A stretch of 64,000 nt of DNA, taken from NCBI RefSeq assembly GCF_000786205.1, contig NZ_JROH01000017.1, positions 1 to 64,000 on the forward strand, given 5' to 3'. Under the pieces are notes generated by a model. That model had not been told where the DNA came from. It did not search any database and was given only the letters and a program-made list of their open reading frames with translations. Shown in pieces: positions 8,776 through 17,295 of this stretch (positions within the stretch are counted from its first letter, which is position 1; every line of letters starts with the position of its first letter). A program made the position numbers and the translations under genes. The DNA comes from Sphingomonas sp. 37zxx (GTDB taxonomy: Bacteria > Pseudomonadota > Alphaproteobacteria > Sphingomonadales > Sphingomonadaceae).

Positions 8776-9726
8776 ATGACGGAACAGCCAGCCGAGCCGG
8801 GGATGCAGCGCATTCCCGGCGGCGTCTTCACTATGGGTTCGCTGCGCGGCTATCCAGAGGAAGCGCCGCTGCGCCAGGTGCGCGTCGACAGCTTCTGGAT
8901 CGACGAAGCGCCCGTGACGAACCGCGACTTTGCCCGCTTCGTCGCGGCGACGGGGCATGTAACCCTGGCGGAAATCGCCCCGGACCCCGCCCTCTATCCC
9001 GGCATGGCACCCGAAATGGCCCAGCCCGGATCGCTCGTCTTTACCAAGACTGCCGGGCCGGTGCCGCTTGATGCCTATCAGCTCTGGTGGCGCTTTGCGT
9101 TCGGCGCGGACTGGCGGCATCCCTGGGGCGCGGAAAGCGATCTCGACCGCGACGATCTATGGGATCATCCGGTGGTGCATGTGGCGTGGGAGGATGCAGC
9201 CGCCTATGCCCGATGGGCGGGCAAAGACCTGCCAACCGAGGCCGAGCATGAATATGCCGCGCGCGGTGGGCTCGACGGGTGCGACTTTGCCTGGGGCGAT
9301 GCATTGGCACCGGACGGGCGGATGATGGCCAATTACTGGCAGGGGCTGTTCCCCTTCGCCAACACGCGCGAGGACGGGTGGGAACGCACCTCACCCGTGC
9401 GCAGCTTTCCCGCCAATGGCTATGGCCTGTACGACATGATCGGCAATGTGTGGGAATGGACGCGCGACTGGTGGGAAGAACGGCGCGCCACGCCCGAAAA
9501 GCCCAGTCCGGAGGCCTGCTGCACCCTCGCCAACCCGCGTGGCGGCACGGTAAAGCGAAGCTATGACCCGCTACAGCCCGATATCAGGATCGGGCGCAAG
9601 GTGCTGAAGGGCGGCTCTCATTTGTGCGCGCTCAACCATTGCCAGCGATTTCGCCCGGCCGCGCGCCACCCCGAAATGATCGACACCTCGACCAGCCATA
9701 TCGGCTTCCGCTGCGTCAAACGGTAA
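8776..9726 (+). CDS. Formylglycine-generating enzyme (sulfatase maturase)
   Basis: A 316-residue FGE-sulfatase-domain protein that oxidises the active-site cysteine of type I sulfatases to formylglycine. The fold hallmarks are IPGGVFTMGS near residue 13, PVVHVAWEDAAAYARWAGKDLPTEAEHEYAARGG, NVWEWTRDWW, and the copper-binding cysteine region KGGSHLCALNHCQRFRPAAR. The LC-x3-NHC spacing keeps both catalytic cysteines. There is no signal peptide, which fits modification in the cytoplasm before the sulfatase is exported. The start at 8776 lies 30 bases after the sulfatase stop behind GGAAGAGAAGGA, so the two form an operon. The frame is open further upstream but there it overlaps the sulfatase. Confidence 0.93.
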   Translation: MTEQPAEPGMQRIPGGVFTMGSLRGYPEEAPLRQVRVDSFWIDEAPVTNRDFARFVAATGHVTLAEIAPDPALYPGMAPEMAQPGSLVFTKTAGPVPLDAYQLWWRFAFGADWRHPWGAESDLDRDDLWDHPVVHVAWEDAAAYARWAGKDLPTEAEHEYAARGGLDGCDFAWGDALAPDGRMMANYWQGLFPFANTREDGWERTSPVRSFPANGYGLYDMIGNVWEWTRDWWEERRATPEKPSPEACCTLANPRGGTVKRSYDPLQPDIRIGRKVLKGGSHLCALNHCQRFRPAARHPEMIDTSTSHIGFRCVKR

Positions 9727-9733
9727 AGGATCA

Positions 9734-9764
9734 GCGCGCGACCGGGGAGCCCCGAATCGCGCGC
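9734..9764. terminator. Bidirectional hairpin terminator
   Basis: GCGCGCGA pairs with TCGCGCGC, and an inner CGGGG pairs with CCCCG, giving a long GC-rich hairpin between the convergent maturase and TonB-receptor genes. There is no clear T tract. Confidence 0.75.
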
Positions 9765-9776
9765 CAGACCATCCCC

Positions 9777-12350
9777 CTATTGCGCGCCGCTAAAGCGATA
9801 GCGCAGGGACGCGCCGACCATCCGGGGTTCGCCATATACGCTGGACGCCACGCCCACCGAAGATGCCTGCGCCAGATCGTTCGATCCCAGGCGATAGACC
9901 TTGTCGGTCACATTGGTCGCAAAGAGCGTCAGATCGAGCGGTTTGCCGCCGATGTCCGACCAGGTCAAATTGAACGACAACAGGCCATAGCCCGGTTCGA
10001 TCGAGGTCGGGCTGACATAGTTCTGATCAACCAGCGCCATGTCCGACTGCATGAAATAGCTGCCGCCAAGCGAAATGCGCCCGATGTTCGAAGGCAAAGG
10101 CAAGACATAATTGGCCGTGAACGATCCCTGCCAATCCGGCACGTTGGTGAAACGATTGAGCAGGCAGAAGCCCGGATTGAGCGCGAGCGTGGCATCGCAG
10201 GCAGCATCGGTGGGCGCACCATTCACGTCGTAACGGGCATCTGTGTAGGAGCCGTTGACGCCAAGGCTTAAGCCACGGACAGGCACGAGCGTCGCTTCCA
10301 GTTCGATACCCTGGATCGTCGCCTGGCCAACATTGTCGATGAACGTCGTCGGCGTTCCCGATGGCCCCATTCCGACGACCAGCTTCTGGATCTTCTGATA
10401 TTTATCGTAGAATCCGGCGATGTTGGTACGCAGTTGCGCATCACCGCCCAGGTCCCAGGTGGCCTTCAGCCCGATTTCCAGCGAACGGACATATTCGGGG
10501 TTATAGGCTGCGGACCGTCCGGGCGGCGGCGTTGCGTTCACACCGCCGGGGCGATAGCCGCGACTGAGCTTGGCATAGACCAGCTTGTCGGTGGCCAGCT
10601 GATAGGAAACGCCGCCGCTCCAGGTAAAGGCATTGAAGGCGCTTTGATAGCTGGTGCAGTCGACCGGAAACAGCCCGCCGGTGCCAAAGGACGTACATTG
10701 TCCAAACGGCGTCGGCTGGCCGATCGTGGCGGCAACCACGCCGGGCGCCACGGCGGCGGCCTGTGCGGGCGTCAGCCCCTGCGCCTGGAGGACAAAGGGC
10801 AACACGGCGTTCAGATAATCGCTCAGCCCGGCGACCTGAACCGGGCGGAGATAGCGTACGATATCGGAACGCACCGTGTCGCGCGTATAGCGAACGCCGC
10901 CATTGAACTTCAGACCGGGCAGCAGCTTCGAGGCATTCCATTCCGCATAGCCGAAACCGGCGACGCTGGTGGTCCGCGATGACTGGAAGGTCACGCTATC
11001 CAGAATGCCCAGGTTGATCCCGTGATTCTGAAACGGCACGCCCGGTTGCTGGCGATCGGTGTAGAACCCCAGCGACCAGCTCAGATCATCGCCAAACGAC
11101 TTGCCCGCCAGCCGGACCTCCTCGCTGAACTGCTCCTGCGAGTTATAGGGGAGCCCAGGGTCTCCGGGGCACGCACTGTGACAGGAATTCACGAGGCTGC
11201 CGTTCACGCCCATCAGGTTGGACGCATTGTCGTCGCGCAGATCGGTATAGCCCAAGATGTTGATCAAACTTAGCGAATCGGTGATGTCGATCGTCGTCTT
11301 GTTGACCAGATAGATGCTGCGCCGCCTGGAAAAGCTCTGGTAATCAAGGTCCACCGTGCGCGGGCCAAGCTGTTGCTGGTTGGCAAACTGGCGCTGGATC
11401 GAATTGAGATAATTATCCACGGTAAGCGGCGTGACGCCCGGCCCGGCGGCCACGACATTGCCTCGCGGATCAAGCCCATAGGCACCGCCGAGCAACGCAA
11501 AGATGCCCTGCGTGCTGTTGCGGACGCCCGCCGGATTGACCGCAGTGATCAGCGCGCTGCTGCCATTGTCATGGGTGCTCTGTAGCGCGAAGGTCGTATC
11601 ATTCTGCAGCCACGACACGGGCCGCAACGACAGGCTGAGGCGGTACGATTCATAAGCGACGCTATCCAGATCCTGGCCCGTCGCGATGTTCATCGTATAG
11701 CCGTCACGGCGGGTAAGCTCGAACGCGCCGCGCAGCAGCACCTTTTCATCAATGATGGGAATGTTCAGCATCCCCCCGACGCCGCGCAGATTGTTGCTGC
11801 CCAACCGCGTCTCGACATAGCCTTCGATCCGGTTTTTGGGCGTTGCCGACGCGATCATGACGTTGCCGCCGTCGGTAACGCGCCCGAACAACACCCCCTG
11901 GGGTCCGCGCAGAATCTGGACGTTTTCAAGATCGAAGAACTGGCCAGCGGTATATTGGCTGACCGGCACTTCGTTGAAATAGGTAATGACGGCGGGAAAG
12001 AGGCTGCCAAAGGCCTGGCCCTGGCCGCGAATGGTGAAGACAAGCGCGTTGCGATCGCCCGTACCGACCTGGGGCGCGATTGCCAAAGCGGGCACCAATA
12101 CCCGCAGATCCTCCGGGCGGAACACGCCGGTCGCTTCCAGCGCGCTGGGCGAAATGACGGAAACGGCCACCGGGACGTCCTGCGCACGCTCGGTCGAGCG
12201 CCGCGCCGTGACGATGATGTCCTGAATGGCGCTTTCGTTGAGCTCGGGAGCAGCCACGGCTGGCGGTGCCTCCTGAGCCTGAACGCCCGCCGCGAAAAAC
12301 GACGACAGGGCAACACTGGTCAGTAACGCAGAGTAATACCGGCCTTTCAT
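9777..12350 (-). CDS. TonB-dependent outer-membrane receptor
   Basis: An 857-residue outer-membrane transporter powered by TonB-ExbBD. The signal peptide runs to about AQA at residues 22-26. The TonB box DIIVTARR is at 44-51, followed by the plug domain (VQILRGPQGVLFGR) and a ~650-residue barrel. The C-terminus reads RYRFSGAQ, so the usual terminal aromatic is four residues from the end. Plug and barrel features match the family used by sphingomonads to import large or hydrophobic substrates. It is convergent with the sulfatase/maturase pair and downstream of the P450 on the same strand. It may import a sulfated compound or the desulfated product; the substrate is not inferable. Confidence 0.93.
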   Translation of the reverse strand: MKGRYYSALLTSVALSSFFAAGVQAQEAPPAVAAPELNESAIQDIIVTARRSTERAQDVPVAVSVISPSALEATGVFRPEDLRVLVPALAIAPQVGTGDRNALVFTIRGQGQAFGSLFPAVITYFNEVPVSQYTAGQFFDLENVQILRGPQGVLFGRVTDGGNVMIASATPKNRIEGYVETRLGSNNLRGVGGMLNIPIIDEKVLLRGAFELTRRDGYTMNIATGQDLDSVAYESYRLSLSLRPVSWLQNDTTFALQSTHDNGSSALITAVNPAGVRNSTQGIFALLGGAYGLDPRGNVVAAGPGVTPLTVDNYLNSIQRQFANQQQLGPRTVDLDYQSFSRRRSIYLVNKTTIDITDSLSLINILGYTDLRDDNASNLMGVNGSLVNSCHSACPGDPGLPYNSQEQFSEEVRLAGKSFGDDLSWSLGFYTDRQQPGVPFQNHGINLGILDSVTFQSSRTTSVAGFGYAEWNASKLLPGLKFNGGVRYTRDTVRSDIVRYLRPVQVAGLSDYLNAVLPFVLQAQGLTPAQAAAVAPGVVAATIGQPTPFGQCTSFGTGGLFPVDCTSYQSAFNAFTWSGGVSYQLATDKLVYAKLSRGYRPGGVNATPPPGRSAAYNPEYVRSLEIGLKATWDLGGDAQLRTNIAGFYDKYQKIQKLVVGMGPSGTPTTFIDNVGQATIQGIELEATLVPVRGLSLGVNGSYTDARYDVNGAPTDAACDATLALNPGFCLLNRFTNVPDWQGSFTANYVLPLPSNIGRISLGGSYFMQSDMALVDQNYVSPTSIEPGYGLLSFNLTWSDIGGKPLDLTLFATNVTDKVYRLGSNDLAQASSVGVASSVYGEPRMVGASLRYRFSGAQ

Positions 12351-12438
12351 TAAGATCCTCCCTAATATGTTTTACTTGTTTTTGTTCATTCTCGCTCCTG
12401 CCGGATCATTCCGATCTTGAGAGCGCGTCAGGGGACAC

Positions 12439-12463
12439 CGGCGCGACCATCCCGATCGCGCCG
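12439..12463 (-). terminator. Hairpin downstream of the P450 gene
   Basis: CGGCGCGA and TCGCGCCG form an eight-base-pair stem with a nine-base loop, 36 bases after the P450 stop. It could attenuate transcription into the TonB-receptor gene. No T tract follows. Confidence 0.5.
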
Positions 12464-12499
12464 CAGGGCATTCCGCTTGTGCCAACTATATCGTTCGCC

Positions 12500-13732
12500 T
12501 TATTCGACGACCGCTACGGGCAGCGCCGTCAACTGATTGACGAACATGCTCCAGCCGCGCTTCGGTTCGCCGTTCAGGCGAAGCTTGATGTTGCGTGAGG
12601 CCAGTTCCTCGAACAGAATACGCAGTTCAAGCTTGGCGAGATTGGCCCCCATGCACGCATGAGGACCCGATCCGAATGCCAGATGACCCGCGCTGTTGGG
12701 GCGATCGAGCTTGAATTTGTGCGGCTCGTCGAACGTCATCGGATCGCGATTTGCGGCGATGAAGAACAACTGCACCATGTCGCCCTCGCGGATTTGCGTA
12801 CCGTTGAAATCGACCGGCTTCGTCGCGACGCGGGCCATGTCCATCGCCGGGGTTATCATCCGCAGGAATTCGTCGATCGCCACCAGCGTGCGCCCGTCGC
12901 GCACGGCGTCCATCGTCGCATCCTGGACGCCCTGATCCTCCAATATCATCCGCATCGCATGGCCCATCATGGTATGCGTCGTCTCGAACCCGGCAATTGC
13001 CAGCAAGGCGAGAAATGCGTTGCACTCCTGCGCGTTCAGTTCGCCGCGTTCCACGCATTGCCCCAGCACGGTAGCCATGTCCTCTTCGGGGGCCAGCACC
13101 TTCTTGCGCCAGAGATCGTCCATAAAGGCATAGAGGATCTTGCTGATTTCACGCGCGCCGGCACCACTATCCTCGGTGACGGCCAGCGCGCGGAACAGGT
13201 CGAGCACGAGCCCCACCACATATTCGCGCTTTTCCGGCGGCGTGCCGACGACGCGGGCGATGACTCGCGCCGGAATGATCGCTGCGACATCGGTGACCCA
13301 GTCGAATTGGCCCTTTGCACAGGCGGCGTCGAGAACCTCCACGACGATCTCGCGCACCCAGCCATCGAAATGCGCCACGATCCGGGGACCGAAGGAACGC
13401 GCCGCCGCACGGCGAATCCGGCTATGGTTGGGGGGATCGTTGGTCATCAGGTGGAAATCAAATTCCACGGGCCGCTTCAGGGGCAGGGGAAACGCCCCGC
13501 CCTGCGAGGAGGTGAAGGTGACGGTGTCCGCCTCGATCTTGACGATGTCCTGCGGGCGGGTGACGGCCCAGAATCCCCCCGTGTGTGTACCCACCGGCGC
13601 GGGGTTCCAGTACAAGCCCGGCAGTGCGCGGATGGTGTCGAATGCGTCGTGGGGGACGCCCTGGGCAAAGGTGGCGGGGTCCGCCAGATTGGGGATGTCG
13701 GTCACTTCACGGGGTTGCGTCATCTGACCCAT
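12500..13732 (-). CDS. Cytochrome P450 monooxygenase
   Basis: A 410-residue soluble class I bacterial P450. The I-helix oxygen-activation motif AGFETT is at residues 247-252, the ExxR pair is E288/R291, and the heme-binding loop FGSGPHACMG puts the axial ligand at C360. TNDPPNHSRIRR near residues 97-108 is the conserved C-helix heme-propionate region. The start at 13732 has AGGAGA eight to nine bases upstream. It needs a 2Fe-2S ferredoxin; two are encoded at 25539 and 31268. Its promoter carries TTGACG-17-TATTAA and a copy of the shared operator motif. The overall pattern resembles bacterial terpene and steroid hydroxylases, but the subfamily cannot be fixed. Confidence 0.93.
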   Translation of the reverse strand: MGQMTQPREVTDIPNLADPATFAQGVPHDAFDTIRALPGLYWNPAPVGTHTGGFWAVTRPQDIVKIEADTVTFTSSQGGAFPLPLKRPVEFDFHLMTNDPPNHSRIRRAAARSFGPRIVAHFDGWVREIVVEVLDAACAKGQFDWVTDVAAIIPARVIARVVGTPPEKREYVVGLVLDLFRALAVTEDSGAGAREISKILYAFMDDLWRKKVLAPEEDMATVLGQCVERGELNAQECNAFLALLAIAGFETTHTMMGHAMRMILEDQGVQDATMDAVRDGRTLVAIDEFLRMITPAMDMARVATKPVDFNGTQIREGDMVQLFFIAANRDPMTFDEPHKFKLDRPNSAGHLAFGSGPHACMGANLAKLELRILFEELASRNIKLRLNGEPKRGWSMFVNQLTALPVAVVE

Positions 13733-13802
13733 CGCACTGCTCTCCTGATCCGTGCACAACGCTGTTTCGTCGGACGGCTTATTTATATTTGTATGACGTA
13801 GT

Positions 13803-13831
13803 TTAATATCTTGTCCACCGAATAGCGTCAA
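13803..13831 (-). promoter_or_regulatory. Sigma70-like promoter of the P450 gene
   Basis: On the minus strand TTGACG (13826-13831) and TATTAA (13803-13808) are separated by exactly 17 bases, about 70 bases before the P450 start. This is one of the best promoter matches in the window. Confidence 0.6.
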
Positions 13832-13832
13832 C
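13827..13832. promoter_or_regulatory. Shared GT-N2-AC operator motif, P450 promoter copy
   Basis: GCGTCAACTT overlaps the -35 element of the P450 promoter, where a bound repressor would block RNA polymerase. A second GTTGAC lies at 13896-13901 inside TATGTTGACGG. Confidence 0.4.
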
Positions 13833-13920
13833 TTGAATCCGCAGCACCCTAGCTGAGCAGGATTTCCGGCGATCGCAGTAATCTACGCTTACTATGTTGA
13901 CGGGCCTGACCCCTGCCCGA

Positions 13921-14907
13921 CTAAGCCGCCGCCTCCGCCTCCGCCTCCGCCGCCATATCCGGCACCCGGCACGCCGCAACATATTCCGAACGCAATCGGC
14001 GGACGAGTTCGGCGACGGGGGGTATATCGTGCACCAGATCAATCCCCTGCCCCGCGCTCCACAGGCTCTTCCACGGCTTCGCGCCAGCGGGAAGATGGTC
14101 GTATCGCATCTTCGCCACCGGCTCCGGCAGGGCTATGGGATCGAGCCCGCAGGCGATCATCGACGCCGTCAGCCAATTGGCGTGGACCCCGGCAATCCGG
14201 TCCGTGTACAGCAGGCCCGCGCTGCTTTCGGCGATCAGCATGGCCTTATACGCTTCCGATGCACCCGATTCCTGCGTCGCGATGAAGCGCGTTCCCAGAT
14301 AAGCGAGATCGGCACCCAGCACTTCGGCAGCACGGATCGCGGCACCATTCGCCACCGCGCCCGCCATCACGATCACGCCATCGAACATCGCGCGTATCTG
14401 GGGAATCAGCGTCAGATGGCTTATCGTGCCCGAATGGCCGCCGCCGCCAGAGCCGATCGCAGTGATTCCGTCCACCCCCGCCCGGATCGCCTTTTCGGCG
14501 AAGCGCACGCTGATCGCATCGTGAAAGACGATGCCGCCCCAATCATGGACCTGCCGGGTGAGCTCGGAAGGGTCGCCGGTCGCGCTGACGATGATATCCA
14601 CGCCATAGCGCCCGCAAATCGCCAGGTTGGCACCCAGCTCCTCAGACGCCATGCGAGTCGCCAGGTTCACCGCCAGCGGGCCGATACGCGCGCCGGGATT
14701 CTGGCCGGCATGGCGGTCCAGATCGGCGCGAATCGCGGCGAGCCACGCCTCGAACTGCTCGATCGAGCGCGCGTTGGCGCGGGGCAGCCCACCGATCATC
14801 CCCGCCTTGCACGCTTCGCGCGCCAGTTCCGGTGTCGATACCAGGAACATCGGGGCGCAGAATGCGGGAAGAGTCAGCCGGTTCTTGATCGCGTGCGGCA
14901 GCGCCAT
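13921..14907 (-). CDS. Nitronate monooxygenase-like FMN protein
   Basis: A 328-residue TIM-barrel flavoprotein of the nitronate monooxygenase (2-nitropropane dioxygenase) family. FMN-site features are the N-terminal LPAFCAPMFLVSTPELA, the glycine-rich SGGGGHSG near the middle, AGAVANGAAIRAAEVLGADLAYLGTRF, and SAGQGIDLV. The ATG at 14907 is preceded by an AACGAGGA-like site; the frame is open slightly further. Members in catabolic clusters are often of unproven function and may act on enones or other CoA-linked intermediates instead of nitronates. The gene ends in a small GCCTCC repeat encoding an AEAEAEAAA tail. A relative is encoded at 54807-55754. Confidence 0.85.
   Translation of the reverse strand: MALPHAIKNRLTLPAFCAPMFLVSTPELAREACKAGMIGGLPRANARSIEQFEAWLAAIRADLDRHAGQNPGARIGPLAVNLATRMASEELGANLAICGRYGVDIIVSATGDPSELTRQVHDWGGIVFHDAISVRFAEKAIRAGVDGITAIGSGGGGHSGTISHLTLIPQIRAMFDGVIVMAGAVANGAAIRAAEVLGADLAYLGTRFIATQESGASEAYKAMLIAESSAGLLYTDRIAGVHANWLTASMIACGLDPIALPEPVAKMRYDHLPAGAKPWKSLWSAGQGIDLVHDIPPVAELVRRLRSEYVAACRVPDMAAEAEAEAAA
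13931..13948. repeat. Short GCCTCC tandem repeat
   Basis: Three GCCTCC units lie within the last codons of the nitronate-monooxygenase-like gene and encode an Ala-Glu repeat tail. Such low-complexity tails are common and probably not functional. Confidence 0.7.
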
Positions 14908-14956
14908 GGGATGTCCTCGTTGCTCATTTCGCCTCCGGGATAGCGTCAATTCACAT

Positions 14957-14976
14957 CCTGTCTAGCTATGTTGACT
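14957..14976. promoter_or_regulatory. Double operator motif between the NMO-like and E2 genes
   Basis: TATGTTGACTTGGTT carries the GTTGAC core at 14970-14975, and CTGTCTAGC (14958-14966) immediately to its left repeats the related CTGTCTA form seen at 34775 and 50604. The pair sits between divergent genes, 51 bases before one and 97 before the other, so it could control both. Confidence 0.45.
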
Positions 14977-14999
14977 TGGTTCCGGCCCGTTCCTAGAAA
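14971..14999 (+). promoter_or_regulatory. Sigma70-like promoter of the E2 gene
   Basis: TTGACT (14971-14976) and TAGAAA (14994-14999) are 17 bases apart, giving a leader of about 65 bases before the E2 start. The -35 element coincides with the shared operator motif. Confidence 0.55.
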
Positions 15000-15071
15000 T
15001 GCCGTCTACCGACAGCGGCCATCGGTGCGCCGATAGGTGCCGCAGACGGTGATCCACAGGAGAGAGACATC

Positions 15072-15803
15072 ATGACCGCCGAACCCGCCGCCCCCGGCCC
15101 AGAGGCGATCTTCGCCGAATTCGGCGCGGTCGAAACCCGCCCGCTCACGCGCTTCCAAAAGATCGTGGCCAAGCGGCTGGCCGAAAACGCCAGCACCATT
15201 CCGCACGTCACCCACCATGACGATATCGACATCACCCGCATCGAACAGGCCCGCAAGGCGCTGACCGGCGATGTGAAGGTAACGACGCTCGCTTATGTGC
15301 TGAAGGCGGTGGTCGCGGCGCTGCAGGACTATCCGCAGTTCAATGCCTCGCTGTCGCCGGACGGCGGCACGCTGATCCTGAAGCAATATTTCCATATCGG
15401 CGTCGCGGTCGATGGCCCGCTCGGGCTGCTGGTCCCGGTCCTGCGCGATTGCGACAGCAAGGACGTGACCGCATTGGCCGCCGAACTCGCGGCGGTGAGC
15501 AGCGAGGCGCGGAACAAGGGATTGGGCTATGAAAGGATGATGGGCGGCTGCTTCTCGATCAGTTCGCTGGGCGGGATCGGCGGCACGGCGTTCACCCCGA
15601 TCATCAACGCCCCCGAAGTCGCGATCCTGGGCATCACCCGCGCTGTGACAAAACCGGTATGGGACGGCACCGGCTTTATCCCCCGGCAGATGCTGCCGTT
15701 GTCGCTAAGCTATGACCACCGTGTCATCAACGGCGCCGATGCCGCACGCTTCGTCCGCCGGATCGGCACCGCGCTGGACGACCTCGCCGGTGCCCATGGC
15801 TGA
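15072..15803 (+). CDS. 2-oxoacid dehydrogenase E2, catalytic domain only
   Basis: A 243-residue dihydrolipoyl acyltransferase catalytic core. The C-terminal motif SYDHRVINGADAARF gives the catalytic H216 and N220, the latter as in pyruvate-type E2 proteins where N replaces D. The core blocks FHIGVAVDGPLGLLVPVLRD and FSISSLGGIGGTAFTPIINAPEVAILG are intact. Normal E2 chains are ~400-550 residues with lipoyl and E1/E3-binding domains in front; here both are missing and the protein begins about 20 residues before the core. The start follows AGGAGAGAGA. A separate 76-residue lipoyl protein and both E1 subunits are encoded at 32433-34705, so the complex appears to be encoded in pieces. No E3 is in the window. 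Confidence 0.9.
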   Translation: MTAEPAAPGPEAIFAEFGAVETRPLTRFQKIVAKRLAENASTIPHVTHHDDIDITRIEQARKALTGDVKVTTLAYVLKAVVAALQDYPQFNASLSPDGGTLILKQYFHIGVAVDGPLGLLVPVLRDCDSKDVTALAAELAAVSSEARNKGLGYERMMGGCFSISSLGGIGGTAFTPIINAPEVAILGITRAVTKPVWDGTGFIPRQMLPLSLSYDHRVINGADAARFVRRIGTALDDLAGAHG

Positions 15804-15811
15804 TCCCACCA

Positions 15812-15846
15812 TCCCACCGCCCCTGCGCACGTCCGGGGCGGTGGGA
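15812..15846. terminator. Bidirectional hairpin terminator
   Basis: TCCCACCGCCCC and GGGGCGGTGGGA form a perfect 12-base-pair stem with an 11-base loop between the convergent E2 and Rieske genes. There is no T tract on either side. Confidence 0.8.
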
Positions 15847-15863
15847 GAATGCTCCGGGCCGCC

Positions 15864-17243
15864 TCACGCCTCCATATAACGGTCGATCATCTCGTGCAGG
15901 TGGCGACAGCGTAGTTCGGTGTAGCGGCCAAAATGGATCGCCTTGCTGCCCAGATCGCGCAACCCCGCCTGGAGCGGCCCCAGATTCGTTTGGTCCTGGT
16001 CATAGACTCCCGCCAGGAAGCCCAGTTCGGTGGCGCTTGCCCAGCTTTCATCCTCGCCCAGCATCCGCAGGGGAACGCCCTCGCCCTTGCCGCCCTTTGG
16101 ATGGCGTTTGTACAGCATCACTTCCATCAGCGTCAGATCGGTGCGCCGTCCCACGGGCCGCCAGCGATAGCTGGTCTTGGTGCCCATGCCGCCCCAGATC
16201 GCGAAGTTCGGAAAGAATTGATAGGATATGCCATCCAACACCTCGGCATCGGCAGCATAGCCATAATCATAGCCGGTGTCCTTGAGCAGGCTCTGACGCG
16301 ACAGTTCTGCGCCATAATGGCGCGCGGTCAGCCCTTCTTCCAGCGAGACATCGCTGCGGTTTATGCCCGCGCGCGACCCCACCCGCACCATCGCCTGAAA
16401 CACCTTGTCCTCGCTCAGCTCGCCGAAATCGACCTGAGGCGACGGCAGACCGATCGGCGTCATCATTCGATCGACATGATCCGAAAGCCGGTCATATTGC
16501 GTGTTCGCATCGCAGGTGAACATCGCCACCTGGGGATGGGTGGTGGCGACATGCGCCGCTTCCAAAAAGGCCTCGGCAACCGCTTTCCAGTTTGCGGGCA
16601 CCAGCTTGCCGACATGCGCCACCTTGTAGCAATCGGCCATGTTCCAGCGATCGAAATGGTGCGGAATGGGATCGAGCTGTTCCAGAAGCGGCGGCGCGCC
16701 ATCATCGAAATTGATGAAGACAAAACCTGCCCAGCGGTCCAGCCGGATTTCGGGCAGCGCGAAATTGTCGGGATCGATCTGCGGGAAATCCCAGGGCAGC
16801 GGGCAGGATTTGAACGATCCGTCGCGCTCCCAGGCAAAGCCGTGATAGGGGCAGCGAAATTCCTGGCGGGTGCCATTGGCAAGCATCAGCTTGCGGCCCC
16901 GGTGCAGGCAGACATTCTGGAACGCCCGGATCGAACCGTCCTGCTGGCGCACGATCAGCACCGAATGATCGATCAGGTCAAAGACATGGGTGTCGCCCGG
17001 CGTGGGAATATCCTCTTCGCGGCAGGCGAATTGCCATGTCTTGCGAAAGACCTTTTCCACCTCCAGATCGAAAAACGCCTGGCTGGTATAGCGGTCTGCC
17101 GGGATCGGCAGCAGCGGCATGGCACCCGGCATGTTGACCTTCAGGATATCGGGTGCGGGCTGGGGGTCCAGCGCCAGCAGTTCCGAATAGCAGATCGTAT
17201 GCCCCTGGCGAACCGCCTCCGAGGCGACTGAAGTCTCAAGCAT
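15864..17243 (-). CDS. Rieske non-heme iron oxygenase, alpha subunit
   Basis: A 459-residue aromatic-ring-hydroxylating-type oxygenase. The Rieske 2Fe-2S site is C112-x-H114 and C131-x2-H134 (VCLHRG and RCPYHGF). The mononuclear iron site follows NWKAVAEAFLEAAHVATTH with H231 and H236. The start at 17243 has GAAGAGGA ten bases upstream; an earlier TTG would give seven more residues. The length and motif order match benzoate/aniline dioxygenase-like alpha subunits, not the shorter KshA type. No small (beta) subunit or reductase is adjacent, so it may be homomeric and use one of the ferredoxins encoded here. It is probably co-transcribed with the AhpD-like gene upstream. Confidence 0.92.
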   Translation of the reverse strand: MLETSVASEAVRQGHTICYSELLALDPQPAPDILKVNMPGAMPLLPIPADRYTSQAFFDLEVEKVFRKTWQFACREEDIPTPGDTHVFDLIDHSVLIVRQQDGSIRAFQNVCLHRGRKLMLANGTRQEFRCPYHGFAWERDGSFKSCPLPWDFPQIDPDNFALPEIRLDRWAGFVFINFDDGAPPLLEQLDPIPHHFDRWNMADCYKVAHVGKLVPANWKAVAEAFLEAAHVATTHPQVAMFTCDANTQYDRLSDHVDRMMTPIGLPSPQVDFGELSEDKVFQAMVRVGSRAGINRSDVSLEEGLTARHYGAELSRQSLLKDTGYDYGYAADAEVLDGISYQFFPNFAIWGGMGTKTSYRWRPVGRRTDLTLMEVMLYKRHPKGGKGEGVPLRMLGEDESWASATELGFLAGVYDQDQTNLGPLQAGLRDLGSKAIHFGRYTELRCRHLHEMIDRYMEA

Positions 17244-17278
17244 CGTTCCGAAATCCTCTTCCAATATTATGCGCGATT

Positions 17279-17295
17279 GTGACGGCAGGCGTCAC
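17279..17295 (-). other. Intercistronic hairpin, AhpD-like to Rieske gene
   Basis: GTGACG and CGTCAC form a six-base-pair stem around a five-base loop at the end of the AhpD-like gene. It could modulate transcript stability; it is too short to call a terminator. Confidence 0.3.

Noticed and set aside
13931..13948. GCCTCC repeat as a possible phase-variation or regulatory repeat
   Set aside because: It has only three six-base units, in frame, at the very end of a gene. Changes would alter only a low-complexity tail.
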